64,000 nt of DNA from Gammaproteobacteria bacterium (GTDB taxonomy: Bacteria; Pseudomonadota; Gammaproteobacteria; Chromatiales; Chromatiaceae), in assembly GCA_020445415.1 (NCBI GenBank), contig JAGRGP010000015.1, positions 17,211-81,210 of the forward strand, written 5' to 3'. This document shows positions 47,444 to 57,127 of this stretch, in pieces (the stretch's first letter is position 1; every line of letters starts with the position of its first letter). The notes beneath the pieces were generated by a model. It saw nothing but the letters and a program-made list of their open reading frames with translations. It ran no database searches and was not told the origin of the DNA. The translations under genes were made by a program, and so were the position numbers.

Positions 47444-48733
47444 TCAGTCATTACTATTGGGCACTGCCAGTTGGCGCCGCCGCTTACCCAAAGCATAGGA
47501 GATTGCCGCCCACAACAACGCAACCGGTACCGCAAGGTAGGCAATGGACGACAATGAATAACCCAAAGTACCTAAGGCGGAGTAGCACCAGGCACTGACT
47601 GCATCCCCTCCACGATAGACCACCGTATCGATGAAGTTCTTCGATTTGTACTTTTCCTCTCGGCTGAGGACCACGTAGAGCATCTCCCGGGCGGGACGCA
47701 TGATGGCGTAGTTTCCCGCTCGGCGGATAATTTGTACGCTGGCCAATACCCAGAGCACGGGCGCGTAACCGAGCGCCAGGAAGCCGCCTGCCAGCAACAG
47801 AGGAATCAATGCCAGTGTCCAAGGCAAGGTTAAAGACTTGATGAGCCGGCCGGTTATCAGCAACTGAATCAGGATAGTCAAAACGTTTACCGCGAGATCG
47901 ATTAAGGCAAATACCCGGGTGCGTTCCGCAGGATCGTCGAAGAACGCCTTAACGAGTGTAGCTTGCTGGAAATACAAGAAGGTGGAAAGGGTGGTGAACA
48001 GCAGCATTAAGGCGCCGATGCCCAGCAGATAGGGGGAGCGTGCCAGCAGCGTAACCCCGGATATCCAATTGCCGCCGATGACAGTCGAGTCCTGTTCCCG
48101 GCAGGGTGAAGCGAAATCCCTCAGGCGGTGATGCCAATTCAATAATCGATTAATGCACCAGACTGCCAGACCGAGAAACAGCGCGGAGACTAGCAACAGA
48201 TTACTGGTGCCGAAGGGGACTACCAGGATTGCGGTCAAGGCCGGCCCGCTGATGGCGCCCAAGGACCCCCCGGCGGCAATCATGGCAAATAGGCGTCCGG
48301 CCTGTTCGGGCGTGAATAGATCACTCATCAGGCTCCAAAATACCGATACCACGAATAGGTTAAACACGCTGACCCAGATAAAAAATAGCGGAGCGAGGAT
48401 CGTGAGAGAGGTGCTCAGCTGAAATAAAACATAAAAAATCAATAGATTTACGATAAAGAAGCCGTAAACGACGATTAGCATCCGCCGGCGTGGATAACGA
48501 GAGCTGATCCAGCCGAACAACGGCACCAGGCCCAACATGGCTATAAAGGTCCCGGTAAAGACCCAAGGCAGGTTTTCGATCCCACCGGCAATACCCATCT
48601 CATCCCGTAGCGGCCGCAAGATATAGTAGGAGCACAACAGGGCAAAAAAGTAGAGAAACGCCCAGACCAATGGGACCCATTCTCCCGGCCGCAGATCCAG
48701 CAGTCGGTTCAACCTCCGGGTAATCGGCGTCAC
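47444..48733 (-). CDS. MFS-type permease resembling the ATP/ADP-carrier (NTT) group
   Basis: A 429-residue integral membrane protein with about 12 helices. The N-terminal YYILRPLRDEMGI is a signature of permeases related to the Tlc-type nucleotide transporters, and the rest (GRLFAMIAAGGSLGAISGP) is MFS-like. The substrate cannot be told. GTG 48733 is used because it overlaps the preceding stop (GTGA), an arrangement typical of coupled genes. A longer frame to 48859 would overlap the upstream gene completely at its end and lacks family sequence. Confidence 0.85.
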   Translation of the reverse strand: MTPITRRLNRLLDLRPGEWVPLVWAFLYFFALLCSYYILRPLRDEMGIAGGIENLPWVFTGTFIAMLGLVPLFGWISSRYPRRRMLIVVYGFFIVNLLIFYVLFQLSTSLTILAPLFFIWVSVFNLFVVSVFWSLMSDLFTPEQAGRLFAMIAAGGSLGAISGPALTAILVVPFGTSNLLLVSALFLGLAVWCINRLLNWHHRLRDFASPCREQDSTVIGGNWISGVTLLARSPYLLGIGALMLLFTTLSTFLYFQQATLVKAFFDDPAERTRVFALIDLAVNVLTILIQLLITGRLIKSLTLPWTLALIPLLLAGGFLALGYAPVLWVLASVQIIRRAGNYAIMRPAREMLYVVLSREEKYKSKNFIDTVVYRGGDAVSAWCYSALGTLGYSLSSIAYLAVPVALLWAAISYALGKRRRQLAVPNSND

Positions 48734-49050
48734 CGGCTCTGACTCACCACGTCCCCCATTTGGCCACCTACCTTGAGCCGCCCCTGATAGATCAGAACAT
48801 TGCCGAATATCTGGCCGCCGTCTTGCTGTTTGATCCGGGCATTTTGCTCCCAGATCCACATATGGCCCTCCTGGGCATCCAGGATGAACACCTTAGGAGC
48901 CAGCGCGGCGGTGTCGGCAGATGCACCGCCCTCGTGGAGCACGATTGCTCGGTACCGGTCATCACCTCCCCAGGCCAGTGAAACCGCGCCCATCAGTGTT
49001 AGGGTTGTGAAAATGCGTAGCATCCTCTTTATGGATTTAAAGTCATTCAT
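48730..49050 (-). CDS. Small exported protein of unknown function
   Basis: A 106-residue protein with a signal peptide (KSIKRMLRIFTTLTLMGAVSLAWG, cleavage near residue 28). The rest is a short domain with VFILDAQEGHMWIWEQN and a repeat-like VLIYQGRLKVGGQ. No family recognised. It precedes and overlaps the permease gene, so the two form an operon with the aldo/keto reductase. The start is divergent from the Mla permease. Confidence 0.7.
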   Translation of the reverse strand: MNDFKSIKRMLRIFTTLTLMGAVSLAWGGDDRYRAIVLHEGGASADTAALAPKVFILDAQEGHMWIWEQNARIKQQDGGQIFGNVLIYQGRLKVGGQMGDVVSQSR

Positions 49051-49153
49051 ATTGATGGATTACTCAGGCTGGTTGGATACAAATGGTTCTCAGGTCTCCC
49101 GGAGGGTAAAGACTGAGGCGTTTTCGAACTGCCTGCACTAGAATACACCTACC

Positions 49154-50299
49154 ATGACTAGCCAAGAAATCCACGCTAATCCGGCCCTTGCCGAATTAGA
49201 CTGCGGCAGCCGGGATCTGTTAATTCGGATCTCTGGAAGTTGGTCGACCGGCGATCAGCTGCCGGTTGCCGAGACCTTCATCGCCAGCCTCCCCGACACC
49301 GGTTCCCAGACGCTGAGTTTCAATACGTCTGGGATAAACAGATGGGACAGCCGTTTCGTCTCGTGGGTGATTAAAGTGACCGATGCCGCCGAGGCACGGG
49401 GGATTCCCGTTGGCTACCAAGGGCTGCCAGCGGGTGTGCAAGGGCTAATCAAATTGGCCAAGGCGGTACCGGAGCATAAAGCTAGCGCTCCCCGGGAAGA
49501 AGCCTCCGGCTTGCTCACCAGGATTGGACATGGGGTGCATGCCTTCGTGGATCAAACGGGCGAGCTTTTGGCATTTCTTGGGGAAGTCTTTCTTGCGTTT
49601 ACCCGAATGCTTACTGGCAAGGCGAGATTCCGTGGGGGTGATTTATTACTCTACATCCAACAGACCGGAGTGGATGCGTTGCCAATCGTGGGGCTGATCA
49701 GTATTTTGGTGGGTTTGATACTGGCCTTCATCGGCGCAATCCAATTAGCCATGTTTGGAGCACAGATCTACATCGCCAATCTGGTAGGTATCGCCATGGT
49801 GCGGGAGATGGGTGCCATGATGGCGGCGGTCATCATGGCCGGACGAACCGGTGCCGCCTTCTCCGCACAACTGGGGAGCATGCAGGTAAACGAGGAGATC
49901 GACGCCTTTAAAACGCTGGGGATCGATCCGGTTGAGTTTCTGGTGCTGCCGCGCATTTTGGCGCTTACCCTCATGTTGCCCTTGCTGTGCCTTTACGCAG
50001 ACTTGCTCGGGATTCTCGGGGGCGCCATGGTGGGTACCACGTTATTCGATATTTCCCTGACCCTCTATGTGGAACAGACGATATCCTCGATCTCGCTTGC
50101 CGATGTCATGGTTGGCGTAGTCAAAAGCGGGGTGTTCGGTATCCTGATCGCGCTGGCCGGATGCGTGAAGGGCATGCATTGTGGACGCTCTGCCTCATCG
50201 GTTGGAGATGCGACAACGGCTGCAGTAGTCATGTCGATCGTGGCGGTGGTTGTGGCGGATGCGGTCATGACACTCATCAACAATGCCATCGGAGTATGA
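49154..50299 (+). CDS. MlaE-type lipid transport permease with N-terminal STAS domain
   Basis: A 381-residue permease of the MCE/Mla ABC systems that move phospholipids between the membranes. Residues about 1-110 are a STAS-like soluble domain, which in E. coli is a separate protein (MlaB). The rest is the MlaE domain with about five helices, including GRTGAAFSAQLGSMQVNEEIDAF and DLLGILGG. It leads a four-gene operon. Confidence 0.92.
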   Translation: MTSQEIHANPALAELDCGSRDLLIRISGSWSTGDQLPVAETFIASLPDTGSQTLSFNTSGINRWDSRFVSWVIKVTDAAEARGIPVGYQGLPAGVQGLIKLAKAVPEHKASAPREEASGLLTRIGHGVHAFVDQTGELLAFLGEVFLAFTRMLTGKARFRGGDLLLYIQQTGVDALPIVGLISILVGLILAFIGAIQLAMFGAQIYIANLVGIAMVREMGAMMAAVIMAGRTGAAFSAQLGSMQVNEEIDAFKTLGIDPVEFLVLPRILALTLMLPLLCLYADLLGILGGAMVGTTLFDISLTLYVEQTISSISLADVMVGVVKSGVFGILIALAGCVKGMHCGRSASSVGDATTAAVVMSIVAVVVADAVMTLINNAIGV

Positions 50300-50302
50300 T
50301 TC

Positions 50303-51088
50303 TTGACGGCCCCCACTCCCCACATTGTTGTTGAGGGTCTGACGATGGCCTATGGCGACAATATAGTCCAGCGGGATTTGACCTTCACGGTGAATCGGGG
50401 GGATATCTTCATCATCATGGGAGGCAGTGGCTGTGGCAAGAGTACACTGCTTCGCCATTTGGTCGGGCTTCGCGAACCGGCAACGGGCCGAGTCATATTC
50501 GACGGCTTGGATTTTTGGAGGGCTAGCCACCACCAGCGGCTGGCATTGATGAGGCGTATCGGCATCCTCTATCAAAGTGGCGCGCTCTGGAGTTCCATGA
50601 CATTGGCGGAGAACATTGCCCTGCCCCTCGAAGAGTATACCCAACTCTCTCGCCAGGAGATCAACGAATTGGTTTCATTCAAACTGGCACTGGTGGGGCT
50701 GTCGGGATTCGAACATTACTATCCGTCACAGATAAGCGGCGGAATGCGCAAACGGGCGGGATTGGCTAGGGCGATGGCCCTGGATCCCGAGGTTCTGGTG
50801 TTCGACGAGCCCTCGGCGGGGCTCGATCCCATCAGCTCGCGATTGCTGGATGAGCTGATTCTTGAGCTGAGAGACAGTCTGGGTGCCACAGTACTGGTGG
50901 TGACTCATGAACTGGCGAGCCTGCTGAGCATCGGCGACAATTCCATTTTTCTCGATCCGGAGTCTAGGACCATGATTGCCGGTGGAGATCCGAAACGGCT
51001 ATTGGCGGAGTCGGAAGACCCCCGGATCATTCGCTTTCTCACCCGGGGCGAGCAGGACCACAAGCGTCATGCCGAGGCACAATTATGA
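50303..51088 (+). CDS. MlaF-type ABC transporter ATP-binding protein
   Basis: A 261-residue ABC ATPase: Walker A GGSGCGKSTLLRHLVG, signature ISGGMRKRAGLARA, Walker B LVFDEPSAGLDP, and H-loop VVTHEL. It would drive the permease above. The start is TTG 50303, with GGAG eight bases upstream, four bases after the permease stop. It overlaps the MCE gene by four bases. Confidence 0.94.
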   Translation: MTAPTPHIVVEGLTMAYGDNIVQRDLTFTVNRGDIFIIMGGSGCGKSTLLRHLVGLREPATGRVIFDGLDFWRASHHQRLALMRRIGILYQSGALWSSMTLAENIALPLEEYTQLSRQEINELVSFKLALVGLSGFEHYYPSQISGGMRKRAGLARAMALDPEVLVFDEPSAGLDPISSRLLDELILELRDSLGATVLVVTHELASLLSIGDNSIFLDPESRTMIAGGDPKRLLAESEDPRIIRFLTRGEQDHKRHAEAQL

Positions 51089-52110
51089 GCAAGAGAGCCA
51101 ACCCAACGTTGATCGGCAGCTTCGTGCTCGTAGCGCTGGCGATCGGTATCGCGGTGGTCGTCTATTTGGGGTCGGGCAGATACGGGGGGGACTGGTACCG
51201 GTTCGCCATCTATTTCCAGGGCAGTGCGGCAGGGCTCCAAGTTGGCGCTCCGGTGGTGCTCAAGGGGGTGACGATAGGGAAAGTGAACAGCATTCAAGTG
51301 GGTTTTTATCCCGAAGATGAAGATTTTATTGTTCCGGTCGTCATTGAGATCGATGGCCAAAAAATCCTTTGGACAGAGCAAATTGGAGACATCGACGGCA
51401 CCAGTGTGTTGTCCAAGCTGATAGAGCAGGGACTGCGGGCTCGCTTGGGGTTGCAGAGCGTTGTAACCGGACAACTACGGGTTGAGCTGGGGTTTTTCCC
51501 GGGGACGGAAGTTGCCTTTCGCGGCAAAAACACCAAGCTTCCGGAGATACCGAGTATCCCCTCCACCCTCGATGCGCTGATAAAAGTGCTTGCCGACGTC
51601 CCCGTCCAGGATTTGGCCGCCTCCAGCCTGCGTATCGTTCAAGGCATGGATAAGTTGGTCAACTCCCCCCAGTTGGCGGCCATACTGGCTAACCTGGAAT
51701 CACTAACCGGTACGCTGGACAAGCGCTCCGGGCCACTGGCGGACTCACTCCAGCAAATCCTGATCGAGCTGCATGATCTGGTGGGCCGAATAGGGCGGGT
51801 AGTGGAACATCAGTCCTCCAACCTGGACGATGTTAGCACGGCGGCCCGGGAGTTTATGCACAAGCTGGATAGTCAGATAACGCCCACATTGGGGGATGTG
51901 CGCAGTGCCGCCGATGCGACCGAACGCGCATTCGAGCGGGTCGGCAAATCCGTTACCGCAGTTGATGAGCTAGTCGGCGCGGATTCTCCGCTTCGCCACG
52001 AGCTTCTTAAGCTCCTCAAGGATTTGTCCGATGCGGCGCGTTCGCTCAGGATCATGGCCGATTATCTGGAGCGGCACCCCGATGCCTTGCTTCGGGGAAA
52101 GCGTCAATAA
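51085..52110 (+). CDS. MCE-family (MlaD/PqiB-like) lipid-binding protein
   Basis: A 341-residue membrane-anchored periplasmic protein. One N-terminal helix (about 8-28) is followed by an MCE domain (about 35-115, FQGSAAGLQVGAPVVLKGVTIG) and a long helical, coiled-coil-rich tail up to the end. MCE proteins form hexameric rings or tubes for lipid passage. The tail is longer than in E. coli MlaD (183 residues), so it may span further toward the outer membrane. Confidence 0.92.
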   Translation: MSKRANPTLIGSFVLVALAIGIAVVVYLGSGRYGGDWYRFAIYFQGSAAGLQVGAPVVLKGVTIGKVNSIQVGFYPEDEDFIVPVVIEIDGQKILWTEQIGDIDGTSVLSKLIEQGLRARLGLQSVVTGQLRVELGFFPGTEVAFRGKNTKLPEIPSIPSTLDALIKVLADVPVQDLAASSLRIVQGMDKLVNSPQLAAILANLESLTGTLDKRSGPLADSLQQILIELHDLVGRIGRVVEHQSSNLDDVSTAAREFMHKLDSQITPTLGDVRSAADATERAFERVGKSVTAVDELVGADSPLRHELLKLLKDLSDAARSLRIMADYLERHPDALLRGKRQ

Positions 52111-52120
52111 GGAGTGCATT

Positions 52121-52723
52121 ATGAATAGACGGCATCTGTGGCTAGGTTTCCTGCTGCCTTTGCTCATGATCGGTTGCGGTAGTCAGCCGGCGCGGTTCTA
52201 CGTGCTGGAATCGGAGTCTTCCACCGTCCCGGCAGTATCGTTGCCGGAGCTGGTGCTGGGTGTGGGTCCCGTGCGATTGGCAACCTACCTGGAACGGCCG
52301 CAGATCGTAAGCCGTATCCGTTCCAGCCAACTCGAGGTTGAGGAATTTGACCGCTGGGGCGGTTCCTTGGAAGCCAACATAACCTGGGTCATGGCGGACA
52401 ACCTCGCCCACCGACTGGGTACCCAGGCGGTGGTTACCTTTCCCTGGGAACGGGCGGTGATACCGCTATACCAAGTCACCGTTGATATTCGTCGCTTCGA
52501 TCTCCTACGGGACGACCGCATCTTTCTCGACGCTCAGTGGAGGATCATGAACGAGGATGGCAGGCGGCTCTTGGTGATCCGGACTACCGGTGTTGAAGAG
52601 CCTGTTCTTGAGGGGACACTCGAAGGTCAGATTGTGGCTCGGAGCCGGGCGCTCGCCCGTTTGAGTGACGATATCGCAACGGCGATCCAGACGTTGATGA
52701 ACAGATCCTCTTCCACCCGTTGA
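52121..52723 (+). CDS. PqiC/YmbA-type ABC transport auxiliary lipoprotein
   Basis: A 200-residue lipoprotein: signal peptide with lipobox LMIGC, mature from C19. The mature part matches the ABC-type transport auxiliary group (PARFYVLESE, then GPVRLATYLERPQIVSRI and WGGSLEANI). Outer-membrane tethering is likely because no aspartate follows the cysteine. AAGGAG precedes ATG 52121. It is the last gene of the Mla/Pqi operon. Confidence 0.9.
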   Translation: MNRRHLWLGFLLPLLMIGCGSQPARFYVLESESSTVPAVSLPELVLGVGPVRLATYLERPQIVSRIRSSQLEVEEFDRWGGSLEANITWVMADNLAHRLGTQAVVTFPWERAVIPLYQVTVDIRRFDLLRDDRIFLDAQWRIMNEDGRRLLVIRTTGVEEPVLEGTLEGQIVARSRALARLSDDIATAIQTLMNRSSSTR

Positions 52724-53176
52724 TTCCCTGGAGCCGGATGGGGGAGGTGGGTTGGCAATGCCCCGATCCATGGATCATGGAACAGCACCTCGGTTGTCGC
52801 CGGTTGGCAGGTTAAAGTTGCCGATTCCCGGGCCGATAGTCATCTGCACAGCAGAAACACAGATGCTGGGTCGGGTTCCCCCAAACCCTGACTCTACCTG
52901 CCGCCTCCCAGGTCCCAGCGATTGGAGGCACCACCTCTTCTTCCCCGGTGCTCGTGCGACGGGATGTCAACCAGGATGACGAACGACAGCCGACGTTCCT
53001 CCACAACTCCGGTTAGCCACAACCATCGGGGATGGGCAGTGAGTGAAAGGGCGCACAGCCGGCGGCGCTCCAGCCCGCCGATTGGCCAAGGCACCATCAC
53101 GGGTAGCTGCGGTTACCCACGGAGATCTTCTGAAAAATCAAATCCTGGACCAGCCCCTTTCTTATCCCGCCAGCCC
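52724..53176. other. Gene-poor stretch after the lipid transport operon
   Basis: No convincing gene. A long plus-strand frame (from 52922) continues into the gene at 53177, but its residues before 53177 are arginine/serine-rich, with no recognisable sequence. The section may carry the promoter of the next gene. Confidence 0.4.
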
Positions 53177-54103
53177 GTGCTGGCGCTGCGGCTTTGCAGC
53201 ACCATCTTATTAGCTATTTCCGTTACCGTTGGCGCGGGCACCGAGATTACTAAGTCGGAAGACCCGTTTGTCGTCCTTACGCAGCATGTGGCCAATGCCG
53301 GTTTGCTAGAACAGCAGGATTTTGCCTGGATTGCGGTGTCCGAGCTAATCGCGGCTTATGACAAAGTGATCGCTGAGAGTTCCCAGGAGCGGCCGGGGGC
53401 ACTACGGGAGAGACGTAGGCTTTCGGACTGGAGGGCCGGTGTTAGGGCTTTCAATCGGGAGCTTTCCACCCTGATGGCAGCCCTGGAAAGCGGTGCGGAC
53501 ATCGAGATTCAACCCGGTGGGGCGGGGGCGGCGGTACTGTTCATCGGCGGATCACCGTTGGTGATCAGTGGGCCGGAGATCGGTGCGATTGGCGTAATGG
53601 AGCGCCGGATCATTACAACCTACTGTGTATTACACCTATGCCCCGACCTATCTCATAATTCGGACTTACCTTCCGGCGGGCCCCGGTATGTGGGAAGGGG
53701 CATCTGGGTTTTGGACAACCAACGGCCACCCCGTTACCAAACTCCCGACGGACTGACCTTTATCTTTTCCAACTTTTCATCGCGCCGGGACAAACAAGAG
53801 TTTTGCGAGGCTGTCGCCGGCGAATTGCGTTCCCTGGCCGAGGGCTTGATGCGTACCCGTCAACACGGTTTGGGCATCGACTGGGACCGATTGGACATTC
53901 GTCCGTTTCGAGGTGCTGATGGCTCTCACGTCACGGTTAACCACAACGGAGATTTCCTGCACCTCAATCTGCCCTATTTGGAACGTACAGATCTCCTGAA
54001 ACGCGGAGGTATGGCCTGGGTGAAAGCTCGTGTCAACGGTCAGAAGGAAGAGGCCAGTTTTGAGCAGGCCGAGCAATTTATGAGATCGGGAAGAGGAGAT
54101 TGA
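53177..54103 (+). CDS. Exported protein of unknown function
   Basis: A 308-residue protein if GTG 53177 is the start; this places a plausible signal peptide (LALRLCSTILLAISVTVGAG) at the N-terminus. No ribosome site is clear, and a frame open from 52922 leaves the start uncertain. The first half is helical (LAAYDKVIAESSQERPGAL). The second half has several cysteines (TTYCVLHLCPDL) and aromatic-rich segments (GLTFIFSNFSSRRDKQEFCE). I do not recognise a family or catalytic motif. Confidence 0.6.
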   Translation: MLALRLCSTILLAISVTVGAGTEITKSEDPFVVLTQHVANAGLLEQQDFAWIAVSELIAAYDKVIAESSQERPGALRERRRLSDWRAGVRAFNRELSTLMAALESGADIEIQPGGAGAAVLFIGGSPLVISGPEIGAIGVMERRIITTYCVLHLCPDLSHNSDLPSGGPRYVGRGIWVLDNQRPPRYQTPDGLTFIFSNFSSRRDKQEFCEAVAGELRSLAEGLMRTRQHGLGIDWDRLDIRPFRGADGSHVTVNHNGDFLHLNLPYLERTDLLKRGGMAWVKARVNGQKEEASFEQAEQFMRSGRGD

Positions 54104-54208
54104 GATAACCTCGTACGGTGGCGATGAACACTCGTAGCGCCAGGTTTCGAGGCGGTCGAAACGGGCGGATGTCACGAGGATAGCAACTCGAAATAGTTGT
54201 TGAATCGG

Positions 54209-55195
54209 TTATTCGACTAGCGGCGAGCGCAGCAGAATGATCGCGATCAACACCAGCAGGAGGGCAATCCATAGAAAGATATAAAAGGTGACCGATTGTC
54301 GTGCCTGGCTTCGTTCATACCAGGTGCGCGGCCGGATTCCTTTGACCAGAAATACCATCATCGCGGACAGCAAGACGCAGATGACATTGACCGCCAGCAG
54401 CAACATTGCTCCGCTGGCCAAGGAACCCTGTCCAGCGCCTAGCAGCAGTCCGATAGTGGCGGTTGGCGGTAGCAGGGCGACGGCAACCATGACGCCAACC
54501 AGCGTGGAAGAGATGCCGGTGGTCAACGAAAGAACTGCCGCCGCGCCTGATGCCAAGGCCAAGGCGACGTCGCCCAACCCGACCGATGTCCGCGACTGAA
54601 TCTCCGGACTTTCCATGGCATCCGGCCAAAACAGGCCGACGAGAACGGCCAGTCCAAAGGCGATGGCGACACCGGTGAGATTTGTCTTCAATGCCTGCCA
54701 CATTAATCTGCGGTCGCCCAGCGAAGCCGCAAAGGACAGGGCAATATTCGGTCCAAGCAATGGGGCGATCACCATGGCACCGATGATCGCCGCGATATTG
54801 TTCTCAATGAGCCCGATGGAGGCGACAATCGTGGAGAGAACGGTCAGCAGCAGAAAGTTGTTGTCCAGCCGTGCGCCCCCCTCTATCTGATCGTAGAGTT
54901 CTTCCCGGGTGGCCACAACGGCGTTTCGCTTGTTCGCCTCTTCATCCTCGGGCGTGCGCTTAATCACCGTGTCTACCGGCAGGATCATGACGCGAGACCG
55001 CTCGTCCGGTCCGAGTAGGTTCTGCAGGGCGTCGATGAGCGACTGGCGGGTCTCATCGTCAACCAGCATTCGGAAACTGCGGCGTCCATCACTGTTTTTG
55101 ACTCCCTTCCAAAACTCCGTGATTTGGTAGTGCTCGGCGATCCCAGCCAGTGCTTTGGAATGCTCGGTGTCCGTGATAATTTCGACAATGCGCAT
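54209..55195 (-). CDS. DUF389 / TIGR00341-type membrane protein
   Basis: A 328-residue protein. The N-terminal 100 residues form a soluble alpha/beta domain (MRIVEIITDTEHSKALAGIA). Six or seven transmembrane helices follow, with AAIIGAMVIAPLLGPNIALSFA and ALLPPTATIGLLLGAG, the marks of the DUF389 family. The function of this family is poorly known. ATG 55195 is preferred over TTG 55225. It is divergent from the SpmAB-like gene. Confidence 0.88.
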   Translation of the reverse strand: MRIVEIITDTEHSKALAGIAEHYQITEFWKGVKNSDGRRSFRMLVDDETRQSLIDALQNLLGPDERSRVMILPVDTVIKRTPEDEEANKRNAVVATREELYDQIEGGARLDNNFLLLTVLSTIVASIGLIENNIAAIIGAMVIAPLLGPNIALSFAASLGDRRLMWQALKTNLTGVAIAFGLAVLVGLFWPDAMESPEIQSRTSVGLGDVALALASGAAAVLSLTTGISSTLVGVMVAVALLPPTATIGLLLGAGQGSLASGAMLLLAVNVICVLLSAMMVFLVKGIRPRTWYERSQARQSVTFYIFLWIALLLVLIAIILLRSPLVE

Positions 55196-55342
55196 GGTAG
55201 GGTAAACATATCCGGTTAGCGGCAATTTGGAAAGCCAACTTGGTCCGGCGGTGGGGAAGTCTGGTTCCAGGGCTTGCGGATATCAATACTCCGCGAATTC
55301 CAATAGAGTATGCCGTCAGGCTTAATTTCGGGTGGCGAGTCC

Positions 55343-56623
55343 ATGAATGTGGTTTTTTTCCTGCTGGTTGCTGTCGCCTTCGTTACCGCTGCCTGGCAGC
55401 AGCTGGGGGACTATTCGGGAGAGGTATCTCCCATGGATGCCCTGTCGAAGGCGATGGTTGATTCGGCAAGCGGTGCGGTGGAGCTCGCGCTGGGGCTGGT
55501 GGGGGTGATGGCGCTGTTTCTGGGATTGATGAAGATCGCGGAAAAAGGCGGGTTGCTGACCATTCTCGCCCGCCTGATACGGCCACTGATGGTGCGGTTG
55601 TTTCCGGAGGTTCCCGCCGATCACCCGGCCATGGGGGCGATGATCCTCAACTTTTCCGCTAACATTCTGGGGCTTGGCAATGCGGCCACCCCATTCGGCA
55701 TCAAGGCCATGCAGGAGTTAAACCGGCTCAATCCCCGGCAGGGTACGGCTACCGATTCCATGGTACTGTTTCTAGCCATCAACACCTCCAGCATCACCTT
55801 GTTGCCCACGGGGGTAATCGCCCTCCGGGCGGCTGCCGGCTCCGCCAATCCGGCGGGCATACTGCCCACCACCTTATTTGCCACGGTTTGTTCCACGGTT
55901 GTCGCCATCATGGCAGCGCTCGCCTACCGGCGCTTCTTTCCGCTCCCGAATGGGGCGGTGGAAGAAATGGGCGAGGCCGCGGATCAGAGCCAAGAAGTAG
56001 GGCAGGACAGCGAGGCTTACCCAGGCTATCCTCCTTGGGTCTCCTGGTCGGTATTGCTTGGATTTCTGGTGTTGATCCCACTGACGGTAGTCTATGGAGA
56101 GCGACTTTCTCCGTGGATTCTGCCTGGGATAATGATGGGCTTTTTGGTCTTCGGGCTGTCCAGGAATGTCGCGATCTATGAGTCTTTTATCGAGGGTGCC
56201 AAGGAGGGATTCGAGGTGGCGCTCAAGATCATCCCCTATCTAGTGGCTATCCTGGTAGCAGTCGGGATGTTTCGGGCCAGCGGTGCCATGAATTGGTTGG
56301 TGAGCGGCTTGGGGGCAATGACCGCCCCCCTCGGGTTACCCGCGGAGGCGCTGCCAATGGCGTTGTTGAGGCCGCTATCGGGCTCCGGTGCCTATGGGGT
56401 TATGGCTTCGATCATCAATGATCCAGCGATCGGCCCGGACAGTTACGTCGGTTATCTGGTCTCTACCCTCCAGGGAACTACCGAGACCACCTTCTATGTC
56501 CTGGCGGTTTACTTCGGTGCGGTGCAGGTAAAGCGCATACGGCATGCGTTGGCTGCGGGTCTCACCGCCGATTTGGCCGGGGTGATCGCCGCCGTGGTGG
56601 CCGTTGCCTTTCTCTATGGTTAA
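55343..56623 (+). CDS. SpmA-SpmB-like fused nucleoside-recognition membrane protein
   Basis: A 426-residue membrane protein with two related halves. Each carries the nucleoside-recognition/Gate domain pattern: AMGAMILNFSANILGLGNAATPFG in the first half matches SpmA, and LRPLSGSGAYGVMASI with GTTETTFYVLAVYFGAV in the second matches SpmB. In spore formers SpmA and SpmB are separate. In proteobacteria the fused form is probably a transporter of unknown substrate. ATG 55343 is used; the TTG/ATG choices further up are not needed. Confidence 0.88.
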   Translation: MNVVFFLLVAVAFVTAAWQQLGDYSGEVSPMDALSKAMVDSASGAVELALGLVGVMALFLGLMKIAEKGGLLTILARLIRPLMVRLFPEVPADHPAMGAMILNFSANILGLGNAATPFGIKAMQELNRLNPRQGTATDSMVLFLAINTSSITLLPTGVIALRAAAGSANPAGILPTTLFATVCSTVVAIMAALAYRRFFPLPNGAVEEMGEAADQSQEVGQDSEAYPGYPPWVSWSVLLGFLVLIPLTVVYGERLSPWILPGIMMGFLVFGLSRNVAIYESFIEGAKEGFEVALKIIPYLVAILVAVGMFRASGAMNWLVSGLGAMTAPLGLPAEALPMALLRPLSGSGAYGVMASIINDPAIGPDSYVGYLVSTLQGTTETTFYVLAVYFGAVQVKRIRHALAAGLTADLAGVIAAVVAVAFLYG

Positions 56624-56668
56624 TCTCGATTCACGAGAGCGGGACTGGCCGGCGGTAAAGGAAGAAAA

Positions 56669-57127
56669 ATGAGCGATGATTTTCAACCGAGTGACCCGGG
56701 CTACCGGGAACGGGTGATAGCGAGTTTCAATCGACAGGGGGTGATGGAAACGGCCAATGTGTCCATTGTTACCATTGCCCCCGGTTTGGTTGAGTTGGCG
56801 TTTCCTCACCATTCGCGTCTAACCCAGCAGCACGGATTCATTCATGCGGGTATTGTTACCACCGTGCTTGATAGTGCCTGTGGCTACGCGGCTTTTTCTC
56901 TTATGCCCGAAGATGCTGCCGTACTCAGCGTGGAATTCAAGATAAATCTACTGGCCCCATCCAATGGCGAGCGTTTTCACGCCATTGGAAGAGTGCGGAA
57001 GCCGGGTAGAACGATTACCGTGGTAGAGGGTGATTTTTACTCGATCATGAATGGTGAGCGCAAACTCTCTGCGACCATGGTTGGCACCATGATGGCCATT
57101 TATGGGCGGAAGGGTATCGACGGATAG
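56669..57127 (+). CDS. PaaI-type hotdog-fold thioesterase
   Basis: A 152-residue hotdog-fold protein. The motif QQHGFIHAGIVTTVLDSACGYAAFS is the acyl-CoA thioesterase active-site helix of the PaaI group. It would hydrolyse aryl- or acyl-CoA thioesters. It lies 45 bases after the SpmAB-like gene on the same strand; AGGAAG precedes ATG 56669. Confidence 0.9.
   Translation: MSDDFQPSDPGYRERVIASFNRQGVMETANVSIVTIAPGLVELAFPHHSRLTQQHGFIHAGIVTTVLDSACGYAAFSLMPEDAAVLSVEFKINLLAPSNGERFHAIGRVRKPGRTITVVEGDFYSIMNGERKLSATMVGTMMAIYGRKGIDG

Noticed and set aside
48734..48859. Upstream extension of the permease gene
   Set aside because: It would overlap the small exported protein and is not hydrophobic or family-like; GTG 48733 fits a coupled start.
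52922..53176. N-terminal extension of the exported protein at 53177
   Set aside because: Arginine/serine-rich, no domain, and it would bury the signal peptide.
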